Part shown: piece after piece, positions 11,031 through 21,400 of the stretch
Numbering within the stretch: position 1 is the stretch's first letter
Layout: each line of letters starts with the position of its first letter
Source of the DNA: Chaetorhynchus papuensis
Lineage: Eukaryota; Chordata; Aves; Passeriformes; Rhipiduridae
Assembly: GCA_013396525.1 (NCBI GenBank)
Contig: VWYX01000671.1
Coordinates: 124,001-188,000 of the forward strand
Direction of reading: 5' to 3'
DNA: 64,000 nt
Notes under the pieces: model-generated
What the model saw: the letters and a program-made list of their open reading frames with translations, nothing else
What the model was told of the DNA's origin: nothing
Database searches by the model: none
Position numbers and translations under genes: made by a program

Positions 11031-14000
11031 AAATAAGAATAAGGAATATTATTTAAATTTCACATATGGCTTTGAAAGTCTTAGCAGTACATTGAGAGGA
11101 GAGCAAAGTGTTTGTTTATCCACGGTATCAGCCCTGCCATGCAACCTGCTCCAGCCTCCACCTCCTGCCTGTGTTCCTTCCAGCCTTGACCTTCCTAATA
11201 TCTGCTCCTTGGAGACAAGGAGAAAGTGATTGTCGCAGCAGCATTTCACCTATAACTCCATATTTGCATTTTTACAGCAGAAAATTGTCATTGATTTACA
11301 CTGATTAAATGAAAAGGGTTGAAGCCCAGTAAAAGTTTGGGAAAAAAAGAAAATTAAATAGCTGTGCAAGAATGAAGGTCAAGTGAGGAAGGATGGACAA
11401 CTAGATTTGATTATCTTTTTTTTTTAAATTATTGTTATTTTTTTAAATATGTAGGACAGTCTTGGAAGTGTTCTATGTGCATTGATCAGGGTGGCATCTG
11501 AACTGGGCAGTAACTGACAAGGCAAGAGAGGAAAAAAGGCGTTTGATGCGAGGTAACCCAATGCTCACGGTTATCCCACATCTGGCAGGCTCAGAACATC
11601 CCCATTTCCTGGAACACCTGGCTATGGCCAGGAAGAGCACAGAGCACTACCCAGCCCTTTTGTCTGATCTGCTCTAGCAGTTTCTAGAGCTGCAGGTGAG
11701 AATTTTGCACTTATTTTGCACATATTCAGCAGACAGTTGATGTACATATAAAATCATCTTCTGAAATGTGATTTCTAGAACTTAAGCATCTTGCTGTAAT
11801 TACTGTACAGGCTTCTGACAGAATGATTTTTTTAAAAAGAATAGAACTACTGGATGCATTTGGGGGCACTAATATAATAGTATGAGGTTGATAGTAAATG
11901 CACAAACATATTAGTAAACTGAAGGCTTTAATTCTTCAGTTGGATTGCACAATCTGTTATCCTAAATTAAATTTCCAAAGGAGTGTTTTTTTCAGATATT
12001 GCACACTTCATAGCTGACAGGGACACTATCTAATTAGCTATTTATATGCAAGGCATACCAGGGGATAATTAGAAACATGGATTATGCAAAGGCAATCAGA
12101 CTGGCAGAGGGCAAAGGAAGATAACATATTAAATCAAATTTGTATATATGCTTATATAGTTTATCATGTGTCATTTGGGTTGTATTACCTTAATGCTTCA
12201 TTTAATGTTGTTACACATATTACTGTAATCCACTAATTTGTAAATTAAACATGTGCTCTCCTGAAACCAGTATCTATTGGCCCAATGAAATCAGTTTAGC
12301 CTGCAGAAAAAGGCTCAATTAAGGCACATATGTATCCTGCCCCTCGGGAGATGCCCTGCACATCTCTATTTGCATTTGTCTCTGGTCACACAGGGGCTTT
12401 GTGGGTTCCAGCACATCTTGTCTCCTACTCAATATTTGCATTGCCAAAGTGATGGTGAGATGAGGGGGGTGGTTGTCTCTGGGCCAGGCAAAGAGAATGG
12501 GGAATGGGAAAATGTTCTTTTCTTGAATCAGGAAGAGGAGAAAAACATGTCTGAGTTCAAGCAGGTGAGGAAAGATGTGTGTTTGGTGTGTAAAGATGTT
12601 CACAGATACCTCCTATGACAAATGGGAAAGGGAAGTCCTAAATAAGCTGAATCCCTCTGTGAAGGTTTGGGATTTGGTCAGTTTTTTACCCTGGACGGTA
12701 ACAGAAAGTTTAAAGGGCTTGTTCAGCCAAGTGGTGACCAAATGAAGGACAAGTGGAAAGTCTTTCACATCTGCAAATAGATAAGTTTTCCCCACCTTGT
12801 GGCCACCTCAGTCGAACAAATGTTTTAAACAAAGGGTTGTTCACGATGTGTTAGGCCTACAACAAATATGCATACACTGATGCGAATCAATAGAAGTTTT
12901 TCTAAACTTTTGAGAATTTGACAAATTTAACTGTTTTAGTTGGCAAGTCAACAGCAGAACCAGGAACAGCTGCTGAAATCCAGATGATTCTCCCGACTGC
13001 TGGGTTAAAAGACTGTGTCTAATCTGCTTTTACTACCTTTATTAAACATTCAGAAGTTGTCTCTCCAGTTTATGGTGAAAGGAGGGTCAATTCTTTTAAG
13101 GTTTAATTGTAGGAAAAGCATGTAACAAAAGCAAAGGACAGAAAGAGATCTAAGTAGTTGTGTCTACAGCACACATGAGATTAGTGATTTTTTTATCTGG
13201 AAAGAAAGAAGAATGTGTATTGTTCTTTGTCCTGAATGACACTTAAGGTAAACAATGAAAGAAAATGCATTTTAGGTTGATTCAGTCCATTTCTCCAGAG
13301 GAATTCCTGCTGTTTCCCTTTGTTTTCTTCTGATAATTTGGGGCTAAGCACTTAGGGATTATTAGCACTGGGTCTTGGGTAGCTACCAGCAGATTTTTTG
13401 TCTCAGAAAGAGCTGATGTGATCATGGACGAGTCTAGATACAGCTGACATTGAAATTGCCTTTGAAAAACTCCTCAAATAAAATGTCTTCCTCCTTACAT
13501 CTGAAGGATTCTAATCTATAGTGACTTCTGACTCTATGTAGATATATGTGAATTTGGGTGAGGCACAGCAGAGGTTCCCCTTTACAACTTGAAATTCCTC
13601 TGATAGGTCCTATCCTCCAGCAGATTTCTCATGGGAATTGGTGGCGTGCTGCTTCTGACACAGTGAGCTTCCAGATCATCACAAACTCTCCTTTTATTCA
13701 CACTCTAGTCCTAACTTAAATATTACTGGCATATGAACCTTGGCATGGCTGAATACAGACTTTACCTCCTGGACTTTTGTATGCTTTTAATATTTATTTG
13801 TTGGTCTGTCCTAGAAGAATACTTGTCATCTTAACTGGATTTCTGGATGGCAATCAATGGATCATTAGTTTTAATGATAATATATCAATGTCATGCTGGT
13901 ACAATTTATATCTAATGAAATTAATGTCAGTGATATACAGTAGTGCCATCACTAAATTCTTCGTGATAACTGTAAATACCGAAACCTGTTTTCTCTATGT

Positions 14001-15168
14001 TATTTACAGATTGATTTATCCAGTACAGTCCAATCAAACAGGAACCATTTTAAAAGTGATTTCATGTTAATGTTGGATGAGATGCAGCTGTTCTGACCCA
14101 TCCAGCTCTGAGATAAGAACACCTGACAGGACGAGGAATATATAGATGATGTGTTGTGGATAAAGGATTGGACTGGGAATCAGGAAACTCAGTTTTGTTC
14201 CTGATGCTGATACTGCATTGTAGATTATCTTTTTCAAAATCAATTGCATCTCAGCATCTTTATTTGTCAAGTTGTTTTCTTTGTGAAATGGGTTGATATA
14301 AGCAAGAAAGCTGCTTTATAATATATATTTGTTGTTGTTAATAATAGTGTGTTTCCTCTCAAGCTTGTTTGACTGCATCAGGCCTAGGGACATCAGTAAC
14401 TTCTGAGGTAAAGCCATAGACATGGAGCTTCCTGAATGTCTGTAATGATTGCCCTCAGCTTACACATCCTGAAATTAAACTATCCCAGCCAATTTCCCTT
14501 CTGCACATGACAGCACGAGCAAATGTCAAAACAAATTGGTTAAGTTGCTAGCCTCTGACAGATAAAGCAAAACTGATTAAGGGTACAATAAGTAATTTAT
14601 ATTACTGCCTCACAGATGGGCCACATTTATTTGATTGCTTAATAATAATAATAATTATATCAAGATTAATAGTTTGCATGAAAGGAAAGTAACCAGGATT
14701 TTCCTGTTTTAAGAAAGCCTTTCTGAATCCATTCATTGCATATCTGCAGCACCACTTGCATTGACACCAGAGTCTAACCCTTGTGCAACAACAAAATTCA
14801 AAGTTTTCTTTTTGCAGGTAAAGAAAATGGTCATTTTGAAACCCCATTTACAGAACCCATGGCATCTAGTCTAAACACAGCTTCTTTTAATTGATGATTT
14901 ACTTGCTTTTGAATTTTCTTGCTCATAGTTTTTTGCTCCTGAAGGCTAAATAATTTTCATATGCTCTGTAAGAGTAGTTTTATGTCCTCCATTAATGAAA
15001 TCTTCACTCAGATAGCTCAGAATATCCAAATCACTTTGGTAGCTACAAATATGGAACAAGGTATAATTGTAGTCATGTTTATTTCCTGCGTCTTCCTGGG
15101 AGAAGTTTGCAGGTTTCCTTTGCTGAGGAATGCTCTCAATAAGTATTTTTTTCTTGTTTTCTTTGCAG
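11031..15168. other. No gene seen; possible conserved non-coding patches
   Basis: AT-rich DNA with a small GCTCTAG/CTAGAGC inverted repeat at 11671-11690 and (TAA)n near 14640-14656. The stretch 12030-12130 contains octamer-like ATGCAA cores and ATTA sites and could be a conserved element (inference only). The last part leads into the pyrimidine tract of the candidate exon at 15169. Confidence 0.5.
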
Positions 15169-15441
15169 TGCATGAAGTTATTGGAAACATCTCCAGCTTT
15201 GCCTTTCGAAATTTCACAAAAGATTCAAGCATAGTGACTGTGAAAAAAGTTGATGTACAAAGAGTCTGTGACTCCACTTGCTCCTTGTCCCACTGTATGA
15301 GAAACCCCATCCCTGCGCCTCATCCAGGACCAGTTCCAAGTCTGCTGATCCTGGAAATGTGTATTGTTCTGAACTTCTTGTTGCTTGGGACCAGCATTTG
15401 TCTGCCAATGCTGTTACTACAGACCAAATCAGGAAAAACAG
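15169..15441 (+). CDS. Candidate coding exon, product not recognised
   Basis: A 273-bp segment (91 codons) with both splice signals. A long pyrimidine tract ends in TTTGCAG at 15162-15168, and a CAG/GTGAGA donor begins at 15442. Only one frame is open across it. That frame needs one base from the preceding exon and leaves one base over, so both flanking introns would be phase 1, as is common for extracellular modules. The translation begins with HEVIGNISSFAFRNFTKD and has two N-glycosylation sequons (NIS, NFT). A Cys cluster follows (VCDSTCSLSHC), then a hydrophobic stretch of about 25 residues (LLILEMCIVLNFLLLGTSICL) that could be a membrane span. I do not recognise the family. The open frame extends past both splice sites (14961-15536), which weakens the case for a real exon. 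No neighbouring exon was identified. It could also be a non-coding RNA exon or chance. Confidence 0.27.
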
Positions 15442-16449
15442 GTGAGAACCACGACACTCATTTCTGTTATATGCTTTATTCCTTCATTTCCATCTACAAA
15501 ATATCCTCTCTATTCCATCACACTCATCACGTGTAGATGTACTCTGTTATGGTCAATAATCTAGTACTTCAGACACCTGACTATTGAGAGCAAGGAGAGT
15601 TGGCATTTCTTGTTGGCAAATGGAATTTCCTGCTGTTTTCCTCCTCTTCTGCTTAGGTGAAATATTACAGCATCATAGATGGTAAATTAAATGTCAAATA
15701 TAATTAGGCATCTAAACCATGAAGTCTATTTCTGTCCTAAAAGCAAACCTTCATGTACTGGCTGTATGGAGAGCTATACAGGATGATAAATCACATTTTA
15801 GCATGTCACTACTAATGGTTCAGCATAACTTCTTTATGAAAGTTTAAGATTTTTATAAGTGCTTTAAAAAGAAACATCTTTTTATACAGCTAGTCAAGTT
15901 AAGCCCGGGAGCATCTTTAATTAGCTCCTACTCTTTTTTTTTCTTTATATATCTTTTCATGTAGTCACATTTCTAGTTCATGCATCTAGTTTTGATGACT
16001 GAAGTGTTAAGTGCTTGGTTGCTAAGGTTTTTGATCACAACATTACCATGGGAAAAACCCACAATTCCTCCTTAAAAACAGAGCACAGACAAGGTACAGC
16101 ACGAGAGCGATAACTTGTGTAACATGATCCCAGAATTCTCTACCTGAATCTGACTGTATACGAAGAATAAAGCCTAACCAGAGTGGATTTTTGACATCAT
16201 AAAGCAGATTTCAGCTTTTTGCTGACGTGGCTTCCATAGAGCTGTTAGTTATGCAACTTCAGGCATTGCCTCACATCCTTGTGCACACGTGCAAAGGAAC
16301 ACCTTAAAATGCCCAAAAAATGGTTATTAAGTTGTTGAGGGAAAAAAACCACAACACCTAAACCAAAAACCTTGGTGTCATAACAACACTTATAAAGCAT
16401 AAAGAATATTCACAACGAAAGAAGTGTCCTTCTTGAGGAAGATATGATT
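15442..16449. other. No gene seen
   Basis: Would be intron if the preceding exon is real. Contains short T-runs and no recognised repeat. Confidence 0.5.
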
Positions 16450-16515
16450 GACACACAGTTGGACTTTATGTTCTTAAAGTTCTTTTTTTTGGTCTAAATG
16501 ATTCTATGATTCTTT
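16450..16515 (+). mobile_element. CR1 LINE 3'-terminal fragment
   Basis: Reads as a decayed sense-strand CR1 end: GTTGGACTTTATG, then TCTTAAAGTTC, then a T-rich remnant of TTCCAACCTAAA, then AAATGATTCTATGATTCT. The terminal ATTCTATG-type repeat is the hallmark of CR1 3' ends. Only about 65 bp is recognisable, as expected for a strongly 5'-truncated copy. Confidence 0.8.
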
Positions 16516-17849
16516 GTCATAATGGTTGAAAATCAAGGTTGAAAATCACGGTCATCTGGTGATTAATACACCCACAACTACATTTGCTATAACAGCAAAA
16601 GAAGTGCTGACCATTATGTTTGTCCGTGCAGAAAAATGTCAGTGGGTGTCTGAATCAACAAGGACATTTAGAATTGCCATAAACTGCACTGCCAACCAAA
16701 ACTGTTGTGTCCGGGTGGATCACAGCAGACTTGAGCCACAGAGGACTCAGGAATGTGCAGAAATCTTGAGCTATCTAATCAGTGGCAGAAATGATTTTTC
16801 TTTAGCCAGTGTTTATTTTGTCATTGTTTCCTTAGCCTCCTTAAGTACGTGTCAGCATTGACCATTAGAGAGATAAAAGAGCCTGAATAGATCAGTAGTG
16901 GGCTGGAATGCTGTCTTCAGTCTTTCAAAAGAGAGAGATTAAACCTCTCTGCTTGCTCATTCATGTGGTACAGATGATGAAGAAGGAAAGCAGAAAGTTT
17001 TATATAAAATTGATAGTATTTCCAGAACAGAAAAACATGGGAGTTAATGCATTGGATCAGTGCAGTGTCTATGTAGCCCATATCTGTCACAGAAAGGGTT
17101 TATACCACAGGCTTTGCAGGCAAACACAAACAAAAGGCAATTACAGTCTAAGGAACTCCAGGGGGAAAGTTTTTTCCATCTTCCAAGACAGGAAAAATCT
17201 CTAAACTTTCCCCGAAGCACAGAAGTTTATATGCTCTCTAGAGCATTTAAGGGCTGAGGTTTTTGGTTTGAATTTATAATCACAACACTAGATATTACCG
17301 ATATTGCAAATGTCTGATGTCTGTAACTCCTCATTCCCTTTTGGACTCATAGATGGACTGAGTCAAGAAATTCTCCGGTCTAATTGTTCGTTTTTTGCCA
17401 TCAGTTTAGAGAATGATACTTGGTGCTGCTGGAAATAGGACTGTGAGCTCATCAGCTTTGTTTCTCCTCTGCAAAGTGGGATCAGTACCTCAGTCACTGC
17501 AATAGTGTTCCTCAGAATATCCACATCCTCCATGCATCAGCCCCATCGGTTCCTAGGCTGTGGATCCACCCAGAGGAAGAGGGAAGCAAAGTGTCATTCC
17601 TGAATTTACACCTGGATCAGTGGCAGCACAAGGGATGCCGTCGTGCTCACACAGGCCAATAAGCTGCCCATTTGTTGGGGTTTAGGAGTTCTCCTTTTTG
17701 GGGGGAGGAAATCACTGCTGCTGCCAAGGGCCAGCCTAGTCCTGCTTCTTCTGCCGTGGGTGAGCCTTTGCCTGTGAGAGCAACCACTGAACTGGGACCT
17801 CATTAACACCCTACCTCACTAAAAAAAGGACTTTCACCATCTGCTCGGG
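16516..17849. other. No gene seen
   Basis: Starts with a short direct repeat (GGTTGAAAATCA twice near 16523-16546). GC content rises towards the CpG island from about 17.6 kb. Open frames at 16526-16861 and 16908-17204 lack paired splice sites or recognisable motifs. Confidence 0.5.
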
Positions 17850-17997
17850 TGCCTCAGGGGAAAACCCCGAGATCCCGCAGCCCCCTCCCCCTTCGAGGGA
17901 GCCTCTCCCTGCCGTGTTCAGGAGCCAGGCGGCCGTTCCCCAGCCCGGCCATTTCTTTGCCACGGCTCCGGGTTTTTTGCTACACTGTACCTTGCAC

Positions 17998-18231
17998 CTG
18001 CCGGGACGCCCTGCGGTTCCAGCTACAGCTGCGGAGTTTCTGATACATCTCATCTACCACTCCGAGACTTTGCTCATCCCTGCCTTCCCAGCTTGCTACT
18101 CNNNNNNNNNNNNNNNNNNNNNNNNNNNNNNNNNNNNNNNNNNNNNNNNNNNNNNNNNNNNNNNNNNNNNNNNNNNNNNNNNNNNNNNNNNNNNNNNNNN
18201 NCTCCGTCCCCTCTGCCGGCTGCGCCGCCAT
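17998..18231 (-). CDS. Candidate first coding exon of an unidentified gene, broken by assembly gap
   Basis: On the minus strand an ATG at 18231-18229 in good context (GGCAATGGCG) opens a frame starting MAAQPAEGTE, which runs straight into the gap at 18201. Beyond the gap one frame is open, ending DEMYQKLRSCSWNRRASRQ, and reaches a CAG/GTGCAA donor after 17998. An alternative donor AAG/GTACAG lies after 17991. The frame stays open past both and stops at 17980. Alanine-rich N termini from ATGGCGGCG are typical of genes starting in CpG islands. The true gap length is unknown, so continuity of frame across it cannot be judged, and the part below the gap could be 5' leader or a second frame. I do not recognise the protein, and no downstream exon was identified between 1 and 17980. 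Confidence 0.42.
18102..18201. other. Assembly gap, 100 N
   Basis: Exactly 100 N, the conventional placeholder for a gap of unknown size. It lies in the most GC-rich part of the window, where short-read assemblies of bird genomes often fail. Confidence 0.98.
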
Positions 18232-18234
18232 TGC
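18223..18234 (-). promoter_or_regulatory. YY1-like site overlapping the start codon
   Basis: The minus strand reads GGCAATGGCGGC, matching the core ATGGCGGC of the YY1 consensus. YY1 sites placed over the initiation codon of genes beginning Met-Ala-Ala are a known arrangement in vertebrate promoters. Only the motif is seen here; binding is inferred. Confidence 0.4.
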
Positions 18235-18265
18235 CGTGTGGGGGGAGACGGCCGACACCCGAGCC

Positions 18266-18282
18266 ACAGCGCCCCCTGCAGG
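18266..18282 (-). promoter_or_regulatory. CTCF-like core motif
   Basis: On the minus strand CCTGCAGGGGGCGCTGT fits the CTCF core (CCASYAGRKGGCRSY) with one mismatch, at the third base. It lies about 35 bp upstream of the candidate start codon. A second near-match, GCCGCCAGGGGCGCTGG at about 18327-18343, is one G short in the central run. Confidence 0.45.
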
Positions 18283-18450
18283 CGGGGGAGTCACGGCAGC
18301 CGCCCTGCCCGGCCGGGAGCCACCAGCGCCCCTGGCGGCCACGAGGGGAACTGCAGCGAGGGGAACGCGCGCCCGGAGCGGGAGCAGAGCGCTCGTTGCG
18401 CTTTCGGGGGGTTCTGTTTGTTGTCGCTGCCACTGTTGTTGTTTGGTTGC

Positions 18451-21400
18451 CTTGTTATACGTACACATACTAGAAAAGAACTGTTATTCCTTTTCCCATG
18501 TCTTTGCCTGAAAGCCCCCTGATTTCAAAGTTATAATAATTCGGAGGGAAGTGGGTCATATTTTCCGTTCCAAGAGAGGCTCCTGCCTTCCTTAGCAGAC
18601 ACCTGTCTTTCAGACCAAGACACCATTACACCCAGGTCTCTGCCAAGTGATAAACATGACAAAAAAATAGAACTTATCCAGTAGTGTGCAGCAATAAATG
18701 ACTGCATTGTGGTTTTTTAATCTCTGATTTTTATACTGTGTATGAAATTAACAGAAGGAGGAAAAGCAGTTAATATGATGCTGATAGATTGCTAATAATC
18801 AATATGTATCATACCAAACATATGTAACTAGGGAGAGTCAAGGGAGTATCTTTTTTTATTCACGGTCTTTCTAGCTGCCTAAACATGATTGTTTTACTGA
18901 ATCGCAGATTGGTATTTCCTGGCAACATATTTACATAAAAGGAAGTTAAAGCAAAAATTTTTGCCAGGAAAATTCTCAGTGTCCAAGACTGTGTTCACAT
19001 TCATTTTAACTCTCTCTTGTGACTGAATAGGCTACTCCAGTCTTGCTCTCAGCAATTGATTGGTGACTCTCCTCCCTTTTGCAGGGATGGAAAATAAGAA
19101 GCTGTGTAAAATAGAAGAAGCTTTTGGAGTGCCAAACAGGCATGAAAGAAAAATCTAGTCCGTGATTTGAAGACTGCTGCGAGTGTTTAACCATCTGTAT
19201 CTCTCCAAGAAGTGAAGGTTGCTAAGTGACCAGTACTACTTATCCAATACTGAATCAACCAAACTGTTTATTCCTCCCTCTTTCTGTCGCTGGGGCCAGT
19301 TGGGTCCCAAATATGCTCATGTCTGCGAATCATGATGCACACGAGTGCAGCCAAAACTCTGCTTGGCACACCACTCCAGCCAATAGTTTCCCCATAGATT
19401 TTCTTGGAGGTTGCTGTGAAATTCATGGCAAGCATAGCTGGCTCTCATGCTAAGCAGCCCTTCCACAAACACCTGAAGGCAGCAAATACCTCCGTGTCGG
19501 ATGTCAGTGAGGGGGCTGTGTTCTGTTTCCCTAATAGATGGTCTGGGAAGTGGTGTGATGATGTGCTGTTACCAACCAGCAAAGGCTGTTTCCTAAAGGA
19601 ATATTGATAGAGAAAGGTCTGACCTATTCACCATCAATTCCATCTGTATTATAAATGCTAAGGAATAGAGCTGCAATAAGAGCTTTATATCTGTATTCCC
19701 AGTGTCACAGTGTGCATTACAGGAGTGCTTTGCATTGGCAGTCGAGTGCAGTACATAAATGAAGAAGAAATGAGCATCTGACTCTGCTCCAAGCTGTGCC
19801 GTGGACAAATGACCTTATGTTCTGCATGGGGAGTATGAATATAACAACACCTTCCTTGCTAAAGCGACTTGAGAAACTGTGTAAAAGAGTAGAGCATTAA
19901 TGCCCCTACCTGGTAAGATGCAAACATGAGCTTGTTTTATAAAACAGTAATAATAATGTGCCTATATTTTGATGAGGTGATAAGATGTACCTTTCCCATC
20001 AAGTGACTGTAAAAGCTGATGTAATGGAGTTAAAGATTTCTTTTCTTTCTGTGTAGTTTTGAGTGAGGATTTCGTTCTCTCAGTTTGCAGCTCATTGGGG
20101 GATTGTTTTTAAACTGCAGGTGCAGGTATTTACAGTGCGAACCAGGTCCTCATTTATTCAGAGAGGGTATAGTTGTGCTGTATGGGAAAGATCTCGTGTA
20201 GCAGTGGGTTTTGGGAAGGAATTATGGCTGGGATGAGCTGGGCGCTCTGGAGAAGATGGACTTGAAGGCAGCCCCAAGAACAAGTTACACCCTCATGCAA
20301 GGAATGCTGATTTCCATTCTTTTAGTTGGAATCATGCAATATACATTCTTATCCTGTGTGCAATCTGTCATGAGGCTATTTGGTGATTGCACTTGTCAGT
20401 TATTTCTAACTTGTCATTTATTAACCTACCAGGTCCATTTCCAGCCAGGTTTGGTGTGGCACATCTGGGGTTACACTCCAGTGCTTTAAATTAACAACTT
20501 CTCATAAGAAACTCCTGAATCTTCTTGAAGCTGTAGCCTCTGTTCTTGATTTTGGCCAATTGCTTCCATGCATGTTTTTTTCCTTTTTCTTTCAGTGTCT
20601 GTCTCCTAGTTTTTTTATTATTTAGCAGACTACTTAGCATTCACATGAAGTGCCTACAAATAATCTGGCTTATGTGGGAGTATCTTCTAATAAAATATAC
20701 TGGACAAGGAGGACTTTGACAAGTGTGCAAAACCAGAGTGCTGGATTTACAATCTCTAATTATGAAAAACAGTAGAAGGTAAGTTATAGGAGCAACTATA
20801 TCTCAGACCCAAAATGGTGACTTGAGCTTTGTGTAGAGATTTTCTAAATCTTTCAAAGACTGAACCCCCCGCCAGTGGCTGTCTGCAACCTCCACCACAG
20901 CAGTGGGGAGTTCACCCCCTCTCCAGCATTAAAATAACATTTGTCCCTCAGACTCATACCCTACAGAAAGTACCAGAGTAGGTATGTGGTTGAGAGTGCA
21001 ACGTGCTGAACCAAGAGAGCAAATCACAAGGCAGCCTCTTCACCCTTCAGTTAATGAGCAAATAGGCCAACATCTCCTCCAAATGCATATTCATTATAAA
21101 TCTAATTAGTGATATGTATAAAATTGATTTACATACCTAAAGGAAGAAAAATTCCCTCTGAGAAATGCTAGAATTACTGGCTTTGGAAAAATAAAAGATG
21201 ATTCTCTAAAGCAAATTTCATATTTTCTGCTGCAGCTAGCTGGGGTGTTTTAAATTGTTTATCCTAAGCCTTTAAACATCTTTTAAAGTATCAAGTGGCT
21301 GACTCTGTACTTGGCATCAAAATACAGCTCACTTCAAATCAAAAGAGTTTTAAGATTCTGTTTAGATCCACCAGGTTGTTCTGATGGTGCAAATCTTTAG

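Larger units (their letters stand above)
17850..18450. promoter_or_regulatory. CpG island, TATA-less promoter candidate
   Basis: CpG is dense on both sides of the assembly gap: roughly 15 in 17860-18101 and about 30 in 18202-18440, while the rest of the window is CpG-poor. There is no TATA box near the start codon at 18231. GC boxes (for example around 18281), a YY1-like site over the ATG and a CTCF-like motif upstream fit a housekeeping-type promoter. CpG islands often fire in both directions, so a plus-strand transcript is possible, but I found no plus-strand start codon followed by a long frame. Confidence 0.75.

Noticed and set aside
16908..17204. 98-codon plus frame considered as an exon
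   Set aside because: A pyrimidine tract is weak or absent, there is no donor in a suitable place, and overlapping frames are equally open.
20870..20960. Possible decayed CR1 internal fragment
   Set aside because: A few words resemble antisense CR1, but the order and spacing are not preserved.
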